58,352 bases of DNA, taken from positions 1 to 58,352 of the forward strand of contig UQXL01000013.1 of the NCBI GenBank assembly GCA_900545135.1, given 5' to 3'. Shown here piece after piece: positions 8,362-16,779 of the stretch. A program made the position numbers and the translations under genes. Within the stretch, counting starts at the first letter, position 1. Each line of letters opens with the position of its first letter. The notes beneath the pieces were generated by a model. The model was not told the origin of the DNA and did no database searches. It was given only the letters and a program-made list of their open reading frames with translations. Source of the DNA: an uncultured Eubacteriales bacterium. Lineage in GTDB: Bacteria; Bacillota; Clostridia; Peptostreptococcales; Anaerovoracaceae.

Positions 8362-9834
8362 ATGAGGGTCAGTTACAAATCTATAATAAAAATACTGGGA
8401 ATACTCACCTTTATCGAAGGTATTTTTATGCTGCCGTGCATCGCAGCAGCCTTTCATTTTAAGGAATGGAACGCCGGCAAGCCGCTTCTGATCATTTCTA
8501 TAATCTGCATAGTCGTCGGCTTTGTGATCCTGACCCATCTCAAATTTGACAAGATAAAGCTCAAGCACCGCGAAAGCTATTTCATAGTTTGTACAAGCTG
8601 GATATTTGCGGCTCTCATAGGCGCGCTGCCATTTTACTTCTGCGGCCAGGACTTTTCTTTTGTAGGCTGCTATTTTGAATCTGTCGCTGGATTTTCCACG
8701 ACGGGCTGCAGCGTGCTGGACGCTGACGCGATCCCTAAATCGCTGCTGATGTGGCGCGCGCTGTGTCACTGGCTGGGAGGAATGGGGATACTTGTGCTGC
8801 TCATTTCTATCTTCCCTCTGTGGGGCATAAACAGCCAGACTGTAGCTCTCGCCGAAACTCCCGGACTGAAAAATGAAAAGCTGGCGGCCAAGTATTCATA
8901 CACCAGCAAATTTCTCTACACCAGCTACACAGTCCTCTCCGTTATAGAATTCATCCTGCTGGTCATAGGCCCTATGGACTGGTTCAACGCGCTTCTGACC
9001 ACGTGCAGCAGCATAAGCACCGCCGGCCTCATCGTCACATCCTCCAACAGCTGGCTTTACGAACTGGTATATGTCAGAGCCATAGTTCTGATTTTCACCA
9101 TACTTTCCTCCATGAACTTCATCGTCTATTTCATGGCTGTGAAAGGTAAATGGTCGGATATAATAAAAAACATAGAGACCCGCGTATTCCTGGCAATAGT
9201 CGCCGCCGCCACTGTCATTATCGCTGTCACGCTGAGACTTGACGGTATCTATTCCAGTCTCTGGCAGGCGGTCAAGGATTCTCTGTGCCAAGTCATATCT
9301 TTCATATCCACATCGGGATTTTACGTGCGTGACTACACCAGCTGGCCGTCGTTTGCGATAATGATACTCTTCCTGCTGCTGTTTGTAGGTGGCTGTTCTT
9401 TTTCCACTTCCGGCTCGCTGAAAGTCATAAGGGTCGTCATATTTTTCAAGCTCATAAAGCGCGGCTTTCTCAAGCATATACATCCGCGCATGGTCAAAGC
9501 AGTCATGCTGGACAACAAGCCTGTATCTGCTTACAGCGCTTCTTCGGTGACGATACACGTCCTGCTGTATCTGGGAATTTTAATGCTGGGCTGCATACTT
9601 CTGTCTTTCAACAATCTCAGCATGGAAACCACCATAACGTCGGCTCTGGGACTTTTCTCCAACGCTGGCGTGGCTCTGAACGGCGCGGGAAATTTCGGAT
9701 ATTTCGGTATGTTCAACCAATTCTCCCAGCTGGTGATGACATTCCTGATGATCGCAGGAAGGCTGGAAATGTATTCCATCGTAATACTGTTTACCAAGTC
9801 TTTCTGGAAACATAACAAGGCAAACGCCGTATAA
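8362..9834 (+). CDS. TrkH-family K+ channel subunit, second copy
   Basis: 490 residues, clearly homologous to the preceding gene but divergent. Filter segments are AGFSTTGCSV, SSISTAGLIV, SFISTSGFYV and LFSNAGVAL, again with a glycine in each, and the motif HWLGGMGILVL is shared. A 97-bp gap separates it from the first copy. Two non-identical TrkH subunits beside one TrkA suggest either two channels of different affinity or ion preference (K+ against Na+), or a division of labour by condition. Function as cation channel is secure; the specificity is not. Confidence 0.93.
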   Translation: MRVSYKSIIKILGILTFIEGIFMLPCIAAAFHFKEWNAGKPLLIISIICIVVGFVILTHLKFDKIKLKHRESYFIVCTSWIFAALIGALPFYFCGQDFSFVGCYFESVAGFSTTGCSVLDADAIPKSLLMWRALCHWLGGMGILVLLISIFPLWGINSQTVALAETPGLKNEKLAAKYSYTSKFLYTSYTVLSVIEFILLVIGPMDWFNALLTTCSSISTAGLIVTSSNSWLYELVYVRAIVLIFTILSSMNFIVYFMAVKGKWSDIIKNIETRVFLAIVAAATVIIAVTLRLDGIYSSLWQAVKDSLCQVISFISTSGFYVRDYTSWPSFAIMILFLLLFVGGCSFSTSGSLKVIRVVIFFKLIKRGFLKHIHPRMVKAVMLDNKPVSAYSASSVTIHVLLYLGILMLGCILLSFNNLSMETTITSALGLFSNAGVALNGAGNFGYFGMFNQFSQLVMTFLMIAGRLEMYSIVILFTKSFWKHNKANAV

Positions 9835-9838
9835 TAAC

Positions 9839-9888
9839 TTCTCCTTTAGGGCAAGATAGTTTTGCTACATAATTCAATCAAAGGAGAA
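9839..9888 (+). promoter_or_regulatory. Hairpin that sequesters the ribosome binding site of the CBS gene
   Basis: TTCTCCTTT (9839-9847) is a perfect 9-base complement of AAAGGAGAA (9880-9888), which is the Shine-Dalgarno sequence of the CBS gene (ATG at 9893). An inner GCAA/TTGC stem (9851-9865) extends the fold. The 5' arm begins 4 bp after the stop of the upstream trkH gene, so ribosomes finishing that gene would melt it. Translational coupling or a ligand/temperature switch is inferred. Confidence 0.65.
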
Positions 9889-9892
9889 TCAA

Positions 9893-10294
9893 ATGCTGGT
9901 CAAAGATTTAATGTCATCTTCCGTAAGCTATGTATCCCCTGAGGACACCCTCGAAAGGATCATCTTCATCATGAAAAGCGAGGACGTTGGCATACTGCCC
10001 GTCTGTGACAAGCAGAACCACGTGCTGGGCGTAATAACGGACAGAGACATAGTGCTTCGACAGTCGCAGGGCGCTACGGCAAACCATCTGATGACTGAAA
10101 ACGTGATAACGGTCAATGCCGGCGACGACATCCATCAGGCGGCGCTCAAGTTTTCAAAATATGGGATCCACCGCCTGCCTGTCGTGGAAAATCAAAGGCT
10201 CTGCGGCATACTGAGCCTCAAAGACATGGCGAAGAAAAAGGTCCTCACGGCAGAAATAGGCCATATAATCTACAACATATATAATCACGAATAG
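9893..10294 (+). CDS. Two-CBS-domain protein, last gene of the trk operon
   Basis: 133 residues made almost entirely of a CBS pair: first domain starts at LVKDLMSSSVSYVSP, second at ANHLMTENVITV. The CBS signature turns GVITDRDIV and GILSLKDMA are present. CBS pairs bind adenine nucleotides (ATP, AMP, c-di-AMP or others) and regulate attached or partner proteins. Position at the end of a K+ uptake operon suggests that it couples nucleotide level, possibly c-di-AMP, to channel activity; this is inference. Its ribosome binding site is held in a hairpin. Confidence 0.9.
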   Translation: MLVKDLMSSSVSYVSPEDTLERIIFIMKSEDVGILPVCDKQNHVLGVITDRDIVLRQSQGATANHLMTENVITVNAGDDIHQAALKFSKYGIHRLPVVENQRLCGILSLKDMAKKKVLTAEIGHIIYNIYNHE

Positions 10295-10357
10295 AAAATA
10301 TATCCGCCGTTTGACGCAGTTTCTAACTTTCAACTGCTTCCGGCGGATATATTTTTC
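10294..10357. terminator. Terminator of the trk operon (bidirectional shape)
   Basis: ATATATCCGCCG (ending 10309) pairs with CGGCGGATATAT (from 10341), followed by a T-run; a nested GCAGTT/AACTGC stem lies inside. A-rich flank on the left and T-rich flank on the right allow it to end transcription from both sides, including the minus-strand lipoprotein gene at 10426. Confidence 0.85.
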
Positions 10358-10425
10358 ATAATCTCATTCACTTTTATATCAGTTCTTATCAAATCCTGCC
10401 CGCGGTCCCTGCATGACGGTAAGAA

Positions 10426-10746
10426 TTATTCGTTGCTCTTGTCCGCGTCAGTATTATCCTTGACGTCGTCTTTAACGTCGTCGGCTCCGTCTTTGATCAT
10501 ATCCCCGGCGTCTTCCACTCCGTCCTTGATATCGTCACCTACGTCTTCCACTCCGTCTTTTACATCTTCAGCTCCGTCTTTGATGGCGTTTCCTGCATCG
10601 TCGGCTCCATCCTTTGCTTCGTCCATTACGTTGTCCTTGGTATCGTCAGGCTTGTCCATATCGTTGTCATTATTGCCGCAGCCTGTGAGGCCCAGTGTCA
10701 ATACCATGATCATCAGCAAAAAAGTTGTCGCGATCTTTTTATTCAT
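10426..10746 (-). CDS. Small acidic lipoprotein with 11-residue repeats
   Basis: The chosen ATG (10744-10746) is preceded by AAAGGAGATAC and gives 106 residues. The signal peptide ends in a lipobox LGLTGC near residue 23. The rest is highly charged and built from near-repeats of about 11 residues (DGVEDVGDDIK, DGVEDAGDMIK, DGADDVKDDVK), which would form long amphipathic helices. No enzymatic motif is visible. Resembles envelope-stress or LEA-like helical lipoproteins in pattern only; function unknown. Confidence 0.8.
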   Translation of the reverse strand: MNKKIATTFLLMIMVLTLGLTGCGNNDNDMDKPDDTKDNVMDEAKDGADDAGNAIKDGAEDVKDGVEDVGDDIKDGVEDAGDMIKDGADDVKDDVKDNTDADKSNE

Positions 10747-10879
10747 ATAAAAGTATCTCCTTTCTTTTTTCCTGATTAGTATTGGAGTTATCTGCATTTT
10801 TTATTCAAAAGCCGGTGAATTGTAGTTTCGATAAGTCAAGGTAAAAGAAATGTTGTCATAATGTCAAAAATCAAAAATT

Positions 10880-10920
10880 GCTACATATCGGGACAGCTTT
10901 AACTGTCACCAATATGTAGC
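10880..10920 (-). terminator. Terminator of the two-gene exported-protein unit
   Basis: On the minus strand GCTACATAT pairs with ATATGTAGC across an inner ACAG/CTGT stem, followed by an AATTTTTGATTTTTG tract. It lies 22 bp downstream of the stop at 10943. Confidence 0.75.
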
Positions 10921-10942
10921 TTCAAATCAAACTTATACTATT

Positions 10943-11362
10943 TTACTTGTCGCTAGGTTTTTTCGTATTTATGAACGTCGGTTCATCGGCAATCTTCGTA
11001 TATTTTGTCATCTCTCCGCCGCTCAGCAGATATATCTCGCCGCCGGAAACATAGAAGTAATCTGTTTTATCCTCGCCGTCCTGCTCGCTTTCACCTGTGG
11101 CGTAAAATCCGCTACCCAGCGTTTTCAGTGAGCTATGCGCTGCTTCCTCGTCGAACTGTTTGTACCGGAAACAGCTTGAGCCGTCGTTTTCAAATACAAT
11201 ATATTCCCCATTGATACCAGTATTCTCGACAGAATCAGCGGTTTGGTAAGTTCTCCCCGCTATATCTGTCTCCTTATCTGAAAAGCATATCCACGCCATA
11301 AAAGCATTCATCGTTAAAGACAATGCGAGCAGAGTATATAATATTTTTTTGTTATTAAGCAT
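10943..11362 (-). CDS. Unknown membrane-anchored exported protein
   Basis: Start chosen at the ATG at 11362 (GAGGAT six bases upstream); 139 residues. One N-terminal hydrophobic helix (about residues 6-24, ILYTLLALSLTMNAFMAWI) followed by an outside-facing domain of about 110 residues with aromatic and Gly-rich strands (GEIYLLSGGEMTKYTKI). No recognised family. It starts 8 bp after the stop of the upstream secreted-protein gene and shares its transcript, with a promoter at 12041-12069 and a terminator at 10880-10920. A role together with the upstream protein is inferred from this tight pairing only. Confidence 0.7.
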   Translation of the reverse strand: MLNNKKILYTLLALSLTMNAFMAWICFSDKETDIAGRTYQTADSVENTGINGEYIVFENDGSSCFRYKQFDEEAAHSSLKTLGSGFYATGESEQDGEDKTDYFYVSGGEIYLLSGGEMTKYTKIADEPTFINTKKPSDK

Positions 11363-11370
11363 TATTATCC

Positions 11371-12000
11371 TCATTTCTTTGTGCGTACTACTTCTAATAC
11401 TTGACTTACTGTCACAGGAACAGCACCTCTTACATATACAGACCATGAGGAACTTCCCTTAGTACGTCGATATGTCGTATAAGGACGTATTTCCACATCT
11501 TTTGTCACATATAGCTTATAATAATATACCGAATCAGGAACTTCAACAAATTCTCCCGTGGAAGATGAGTTGCCTAACCCGACAGAAAAACTCATTTTGC
11601 CATATGGACTTGGAATATTCAAACTAAAAGAAATTTTAGGACCGCCGGATGAAGAATAATAGAAACCGCCACCAGGCTTAAATTTTGTACCATCTCGATA
11701 TTGATTACCCGCAAATCCAGATATAGTTTTATATTGCTTTTTAGAAGTCTCATATACAGTTTTGTACTCATAAGCGGGACCTCTTGTTACAGGTAAAGAT
11801 TCATAGCTTTGGTTTATTTCTGATAAAATTTTTTCAAACTCATTCTCAATTTCACTTTTTGATTTTTGATTAACTACAGCATATTCACCATGATTTGTTT
11901 CTGAATATACAGAATTTCCAAAAACAACTAAGCCAGAAGAAATCGTAAGAATAAGAATGAGTAAACTACATATAACCTTCCTTTTTTTTGAACATAACAC
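11371..12000 (-). CDS. Unknown secreted protein
   Basis: 209 residues with a clear Sec signal peptide (KKRKVICSLLILILTISSG), cleavage probably near residue 34. The mature part has a charged helical stretch (SEIENEFEKILSEINQSYE), then a Tyr/Gly/Ser-rich region (FKPGGGFYYSSSGGPKIS) that looks like beta structure, and a basic C-terminus. I do not recognise a family. Its A+T content is visibly higher than that of the neighbouring housekeeping genes, which suggests acquisition. Ribosome binding site AAGGAGGT is strong. It could be a toxin-like, bacteriocin-like or surface protein; nothing in the sequence decides. Confidence 0.75.
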   Translation of the reverse strand: MLCSKKRKVICSLLILILTISSGLVVFGNSVYSETNHGEYAVVNQKSKSEIENEFEKILSEINQSYESLPVTRGPAYEYKTVYETSKKQYKTISGFAGNQYRDGTKFKPGGGFYYSSSGGPKISFSLNIPSPYGKMSFSVGLGNSSSTGEFVEVPDSVYYYKLYVTKDVEIRPYTTYRRTKGSSSWSVYVRGAVPVTVSQVLEVVRTKK

Positions 12001-12040
12001 AGACCTCCTTATATATTATAATAATATATTATTTATTTAA

Positions 12041-12069
12041 AATTTATCATAGCTTAAAACGCATGTCAA
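12041..12069 (-). promoter_or_regulatory. Promoter of the exported-protein unit
   Basis: Minus-strand TTGACA (12064-12069), 17-bp spacer, TAAATT (12041-12046), about 40 bp before the ATG at 12000. An AT-rich self-complementary stretch lies between it and the ribosome binding site. Confidence 0.65.
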
Positions 12070-12135
12070 GCTTATTTTAAACTTTAACTCAGCTTTTTCT
12101 GCAAAGTGAAAAAGTCCATTCGTCTATAAGAACAC

Positions 12136-12185
12136 AAAAAGAGCCGCGCATCAGCAGTCAAGCCTGCTGATGCAAAAGCTCTTTT
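12136..12185 (-). terminator. Terminator downstream of ispH-rpsA
   Basis: GCATCAGCAG pairs with CTGCTGATGC, extended by AAAGAGC/GCTCTTT outside; on the minus strand the stem is followed by a T-run. It sits about 50 bp after the stop at 12236. Confidence 0.88.
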
Positions 12186-12235
12186 AAATACGCATTTTGT
12201 GATTAAACTAAAGCATAACCTCTGCCGCTGTTCGA

Positions 12236-14281
12236 TTACTCTTCCGAATTTTCTGCAGCTTCTTCTGCCGGCGCATCGCTTTCAGAAACGTCTTTTGTTT
12301 CGTCGGCTTCAGGTACTTCCGCTTCTTCAAAAGCATCTTCCTCTTCTTCCGAAACGTTTTCCTCACCGGAAAGCGCCTGCTTGATGCTGAGGCTGATCCT
12401 CTTTCTCTCGGTGTCGATGTCAAGAATCTTAGCATCAACCGCTTGTCCGACCTCAAGTTCGTCGGCTATGTTCTCTACTCTCTTGTTGGCAACTTCAGAA
12501 ATATGTACCAGTCCGTCAAGGCCAGGTTCAAGTTCTACGAACGCGCCGTATTCCTTGATCTGAACCACTTTGCCTGAAACGATTTCTCCGACATAGTATT
12601 TCTCGTCTATCACTGACCAAGGCTCAGGCGTGGTCTGCTTGAGACCCAATGAAATCTTGCCTTTTTCGGCGTTCATCGAGAGAATCTTGACTTTGACTTT
12701 GTCGCCTATCTGCAGAACTTCCTTAGGGTGTTTGAGCTTGCCCCATGAAATTTCGGAAATATGCAGCAGTCCGTCGATTCCGCCCAGATCTACGAAAGCG
12801 CCGTAGTCTGTAAACCTCATGACCGTTCCTTCTACAACGTCGTCCACATTTAAGCTGTTCCATATCTCGTCGATCTTCTTCTGTTTTTCCTCTGCAAGAA
12901 CAGCTTTGTGAGAGAATACGGCTCTTCCTCTCTTCATGTCTACTCTGCTTACTTTGACATCAAGAGTCTGTCCCATGAATTCGTCCGCATTCTCAACAAA
13001 TCTATCAGAGAGCTGCGAAAGAGGAATGAAACCTGTAACTTCTTTATAAGAAGCGATAACTCCGCCCTTTACCTGTCTTACGACTTTTACGCTGATAGCA
13101 GTCTTGTTTTCGAGAGCTTCGTTGATTTCATTCCAGTGCTCGTTGATTTCAAGTTTCTTCTTGGAGAGTAAAATCACACCATCGCCGTCATCGGTCTTGA
13201 TAACTTTCGCCTGGATCTCGTCGCCATCCTTAAACAAATCTGTTAGCTTCTGGTCCCCCTCTAATGTTACTTCTTCTTTTGGAATTACTCCGTCTTTTTT
13301 GCATCCCATGTTAACGATAACTTCCTTTTCAGTAACCTGGTGTACCTTTCCGTTAACAATCTCGCCGACTTTTGGTAGCCTTAATGACTTTTCGATATCG
13401 TCCATTAAGTCCATCATGTTCATTTCGCTTTTTTCTGTGATGTGTTCACTCATTCTGGCAATAACCTCCTTAATTACGCATTCAGGTGTCGAAGCACCTG
13501 CTGCAACTCCTATTTTATTACATTTTGAGAGCCTGCGCAATGGTAAATCTTCGTTTTTTTCAACAAAAAACGTATTTGAGCAAATTTTTTTTGATATTTC
13601 ATATAATTTTTGCGTGTTGGAACTGTTTTTCCCGCCTATTATCACCATGGCGTCGCATTCCTCCGCCAGCCGCATACAGTTGTTCTGACGTTCCGCCGTG
13701 GCGTTGCATATAGTGTTTTTTACGATATATTTTTTCCCTTTGCCGGAAAACACTTCGACGATGGAATCCAGCAGTTCTTTTTTTATCGTGGTCTGACATA
13801 CGATGAAAAGATTGTCGGCCTCCAGATTTTCCGCTTCTTCCGCGGAGTTGATTATATGAGCCGGCGTGCTGCACCAGCCGTTTATACCTCTGACCTCTGG
13901 ATGGGTCTCATCTCCTATTATCACCACGCTGTACCCTTTGGCCGAGGCTTCTTCCGCCAGGGAATGGATTTTGCTGACGAAAGGACATGTAGCATCGACT
14001 ACCGTTAGGTTTCTCCTTTTGGCCTCATCCCAGAATTCCCTGCCTTCACCGTGGGATCTGACGATGAGCACGTCGTCTTCACCGGCCTGTGAAAGGTCAT
14101 CGAGGATACTAACTCCCCTCGCTTTCAGGTCGTCCGTCACTAGGCTGTTATGTATCAGGGGACCGCAGGTGAAAATTCTTTTCTTGCCGCCGTTTTCCTT
14201 TATCTGATTTTCTGTCTTTTCTATGGCCTGTCTCACTCCGAAGCAAAACCCGGAGTTGGCCGCTCTTATAATTTCTGTCAT
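12236..14281 (-). CDS. ispH: IspH-ribosomal protein S1 fusion (HMBPP reductase / S1)
   Basis: 681 residues joining two proteins. Residues 1 to about 280 are 4-hydroxy-3-methylbut-2-enyl diphosphate reductase, the last step of the MEP isoprenoid pathway, with the three iron-sulfur cysteines in GFCFGV (Cys13), DATCPFV (Cys99) and NTICNATAE (Cys192) and the SHGEG motif. Residues about 300-640 hold four S1 RNA-binding domains, for example GAFVDLGGIDGLLHISE and GAFVELEPGLDGLVHISE. The tail is Glu-rich. This fusion is known in many Clostridia and is not an artefact. The ATG overlaps the rarA stop by one base. Confidence 0.96.
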   Translation of the reverse strand: MTEIIRAANSGFCFGVRQAIEKTENQIKENGGKKRIFTCGPLIHNSLVTDDLKARGVSILDDLSQAGEDDVLIVRSHGEGREFWDEAKRRNLTVVDATCPFVSKIHSLAEEASAKGYSVVIIGDETHPEVRGINGWCSTPAHIINSAEEAENLEADNLFIVCQTTIKKELLDSIVEVFSGKGKKYIVKNTICNATAERQNNCMRLAEECDAMVIIGGKNSSNTQKLYEISKKICSNTFFVEKNEDLPLRRLSKCNKIGVAAGASTPECVIKEVIARMSEHITEKSEMNMMDLMDDIEKSLRLPKVGEIVNGKVHQVTEKEVIVNMGCKKDGVIPKEEVTLEGDQKLTDLFKDGDEIQAKVIKTDDGDGVILLSKKKLEINEHWNEINEALENKTAISVKVVRQVKGGVIASYKEVTGFIPLSQLSDRFVENADEFMGQTLDVKVSRVDMKRGRAVFSHKAVLAEEKQKKIDEIWNSLNVDDVVEGTVMRFTDYGAFVDLGGIDGLLHISEISWGKLKHPKEVLQIGDKVKVKILSMNAEKGKISLGLKQTTPEPWSVIDEKYYVGEIVSGKVVQIKEYGAFVELEPGLDGLVHISEVANKRVENIADELEVGQAVDAKILDIDTERKRISLSIKQALSGEENVSEEEEDAFEEAEVPEADETKDVSESDAPAEEAAENSEE

Positions 14282-15552
14282 TATTTCTTGTTCAAACTTT
14301 CCAAATATTTTTTAAATGAGCTTTCCGAGCCGTTTTCAGTCGGCTCATAGTATTTTACGCCCTCTCTGTAGAGGTTGTCCGGCAGATATTGCTGTTTTAC
14401 ATATCCTCCGAAGCTGTGCGGATATTTATATCCCTCTCCCAGTCCCATCGCTTTGGCACCGGCGTAGTGACTGTCTTTGAGATGGTCGGGCACATCATCT
14501 ATATTTTTGTTCTTTAAGTCTTCCAAGGCTTTGGCGTAAGCCATATAAGCGGAATTTGACTTGGGCGCAGAAGCCATCAGCACAACGGCCTGGCTCAAAT
14601 TTATGACAGCCTCCGGCAGTCCCACCATCTGCGCCGCCTGCACGCATGCTGTGACTATTGAAACAGCTGAGGGATATGCCATGCCTATATCTTCGCTGGC
14701 CATGACGAGAAGCCGCCTTCCTATCATCTGCAGATCTGCCCCTCCCTCAACAAGACGGGCCAGATAATGCACGGCGGCGTCCGGGTCGCTTCCTCTGACT
14801 GATTTCTGCAGTGCGCTGAGCAGATTATATCTGTCGCTTTCCTTATCGTAAAAGACAGTTTTTCTCTGCATAGCCTCAGAAACGATTTCTTTGGTAACCG
14901 CTTGGCCCTCGTCCACATTATCAGCGATGAAGCCCACCGTATCAAGGGCCACTCTGGCGTCTCCTCCTGAAAATTCAGCTAAAAGCTCTACGGCGTCCTC
15001 TTCCCAGCTTATGCCGAGAGCGCCTATGCCTTTTTCCCTGTCATGTATAGCCCTTTCAATGATGCTTGTCAGATGCTGCCTGTCCAGTCTTCTGAACTCG
15101 TATATGTTCCTCACACGGCTGAGGACGGCGTTGTTGACTGCAAAATAAGGGTTCTCGGTGGTGCTTCCGATAAACTTTATCACGCCCTCTTCCAGGGATT
15201 TCAGGAGAGAGTCCTGCTGCAGCTTGTTCCAGCGGTGAAATTCGTCTACATATACGTAGGTGGTCTTTTTTTCCAGACCAAAAAATCTGTCCCTAGCTCG
15301 CTCCGTCAGCTCCTTTAGTTCTTTTGTTCCCGCGGCCGAAGCGTTTATTTCCAGAAAATCGCCGTCCATTTCCCGGGCTATTATCCTCGCCAGCGTGGTC
15401 TTTCCCGTTCCTGACGGGCCAAAGAATATGGCCGAATCAAAGGTTTTGTTCTTTATGGAATTGTAAAACAGCGAACCGGGGTACAGGAAATGTTCTTGTC
15501 CCTGAAATTCTTCAAGAGTCTGCGGCCGCATCCTCGTAGAAAGTGGAATCAT
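14281..15552 (-). CDS. rarA: Replication-associated recombination protein A (MgsA/RarA)
   Basis: AAA+ ATPase of 423 residues that acts at stalled replication forks. Walker A is FGPSGTGKTTLARII (about residues 44-58), Walker B is YVYVDEFHRWNKLQQD, and the sensor SSTTENP appears as GSTTENPYFAVN. The C-terminal MgsA region includes SRSDPDAA-type (RGSDPDAAVHYLARL) and ends SHYAGAKAMGLGEGYKYPH, typical of the family. It is translationally coupled to the ispH fusion downstream, an arrangement without an obvious functional link. Confidence 0.95.
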   Translation of the reverse strand: MIPLSTRMRPQTLEEFQGQEHFLYPGSLFYNSIKNKTFDSAIFFGPSGTGKTTLARIIAREMDGDFLEINASAAGTKELKELTERARDRFFGLEKKTTYVYVDEFHRWNKLQQDSLLKSLEEGVIKFIGSTTENPYFAVNNAVLSRVRNIYEFRRLDRQHLTSIIERAIHDREKGIGALGISWEEDAVELLAEFSGGDARVALDTVGFIADNVDEGQAVTKEIVSEAMQRKTVFYDKESDRYNLLSALQKSVRGSDPDAAVHYLARLVEGGADLQMIGRRLLVMASEDIGMAYPSAVSIVTACVQAAQMVGLPEAVINLSQAVVLMASAPKSNSAYMAYAKALEDLKNKNIDDVPDHLKDSHYAGAKAMGLGEGYKYPHSFGGYVKQQYLPDNLYREGVKYYEPTENGSESSFKKYLESLNKK

Positions 15553-15564
15553 CCTTTTCTCCTT

Positions 15565-16053
15565 TTAGAAGGATGCGATAAACACATCCTCCACTTCTTT
15601 GTCTTTTGCATCGTTAAGCTGGTCTATGGCTTCGTCTTTAGTCTTTATCACAGGACTGATGACCTTATACATGTCTTCGTCTTCGATGACTTTAGCTTCG
15701 ATCCCTTTTTCAGTCAGATCGTTTGCCATCTGGCTGGCGGCTTCCTTGGTGGAAAACACTCCAAACTGCAGAGCATATCCTTCCTCCGCCTTTTCTGTAT
15801 CACCGGATGAACCGTCGTCAGAGGAGCTGTCCGAACCGTCTCCGGATGAAGCTTTCTTGTCTTCTCCCGCGATCTTTATAGGGCTTTCATCTGCATTATA
15901 CCCCAATAACGGACCTATTACAAACTTGGCGGTCAGATATCCAAGAAAAACCGCCAATACCATTATAGCAATAAATACGGCAAATTTCACCCTGGAAAAT
16001 TCACCGGGGCGTTTTCTTTTTTTAACTCTGCGTCTTCTCATTTTTACCGGCAT
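15565..16053 (-). CDS. SPOR-domain membrane protein
   Basis: 162 residues: basic N-terminus, one transmembrane helix (about residues 25-45, FAVFIAIMVLAVFLGYLTA), an acidic Ser/Gly/Asp linker and a C-terminal SPOR domain beginning at YALQFGVFSTKEAASQMA. SPOR domains bind denuded glycan strands at division septa and spore envelopes, so this is a type II membrane protein of the cell wall. The ATG follows GGGAGGGAATAGATC. Located 12 bp upstream of rarA, it is likely the first gene of the rarA-ispH transcript. Confidence 0.88.
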   Translation of the reverse strand: MPVKMRRRRVKKRKRPGEFSRVKFAVFIAIMVLAVFLGYLTAKFVIGPLLGYNADESPIKIAGEDKKASSGDGSDSSSDDGSSGDTEKAEEGYALQFGVFSTKEAASQMANDLTEKGIEAKVIEDEDMYKVISPVIKTKDEAIDQLNDAKDKEVEDVFIASF

Positions 16054-16176
16054 GATCTATTCCCTCCCGCTTTTATTACATTTTATTGCGCCGATGAAAA
16101 ATTATGACTCAATGATTTTTCTTAAGACGAGGCGGCCGCGAGAAAGCCCTGCCTTATATGGTTATTGGAGCTTAAG

Positions 16177-16226
16177 GAAAAAGCCCTGACTCAGATAATT
16201 ATTAAGACTGATGACAGGGCTTTTCC
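16177..16226 (-). terminator. Terminator of the Tad pilus operon
   Basis: GGAAAAAGCCCTGA (16177-16190) and TGACAGGGCTTTTCC (16212-16226) form a long stem; on the minus strand it ends in a T-run just after the last operon gene (stop at 16240). A second unpaired copy of AAAGCCCTG lies at 16143. Confidence 0.85.
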
Positions 16227-16239
16227 GCGCTGCGTTATT

Positions 16240-16779
16240 TTACGTTATATTGCACACCTTTATTTCGTGTCTCAGCTTCAGCAGGGCGGCTTTGATTTTC
16301 GTCCTGCTTAGACTCTCTATGGAAAACAGTTCCCTGACCATATCAAGATACAGTTTGCCGTTGTCTGTAGTTATCTGCTTTAGTTCCTCTATAAAGGCGA
16401 TAAGCTTGGTGTTCCAGCCTTTTCCCCTGGTACTGGGCAGATATGTAAACTTCACTTCTTTGAATCTGCCGTCCACATAAGCCGTATCCGTGCTTATCAC
16501 AAATTCTTCTGGAAATATGAGATACTGGCCGCACTCTTCCACTGCTTCCATTGTTTTTTCCAGCAGGGTCAGAACGTCTGCCGCGCTGACCTCTTCAAAG
16601 CTTGAGAGCTTTCTGAAACCCATCGTCTTGTAATAACCTTTTATCCCCTCCTCATCCTCTGTGATGCTTACGGGAAAAATCCCTTTGCATCCTCCGCAGG
16701 CCAGAAAATCCAGCTGATCCTTAAAGGAAAGCTTATCCCTCTCCAGCCTGACAACTTGTTTATCAAGCATCTGCAGCAC
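16240..16779 (-). CDS. DUF6382-like protein, last gene of the Tad operon
   Basis: 179 residues without signal peptide or membrane helix. The N-terminal pattern (LRLERDKLSFKDQLDFLACG-like start, then GIFPVSI and YKTMGFRKLSSF) resembles the DUF6382 domain that in other Clostridia precedes an FHA domain in proteins of Tad pilus loci. Here no FHA domain follows; the protein simply ends after a helical segment (TKIKAALLKLRHEIK). It overlaps the upstream TadE-like gene by 17 bp. A cytoplasmic regulatory or assembly role is inferred from context; the family name is from memory and moderate in certainty. Confidence 0.65.
   Translation of the reverse strand: MLQMLDKQVVRLERDKLSFKDQLDFLACGGCKGIFPVSITEDEEGIKGYYKTMGFRKLSSFEEVSAADVLTLLEKTMEAVEECGQYLIFPEEFVISTDTAYVDGRFKEVKFTYLPSTRGKGWNTKLIAFIEELKQITTDNGKLYLDMVRELFSIESLSRTKIKAALLKLRHEIKVCNIT

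Noticed and set aside
13104..13688. Long plus-strand frame opposite ispH
   Set aside because: Shadow frame of the IspH-S1 fusion; no binding site or domain.
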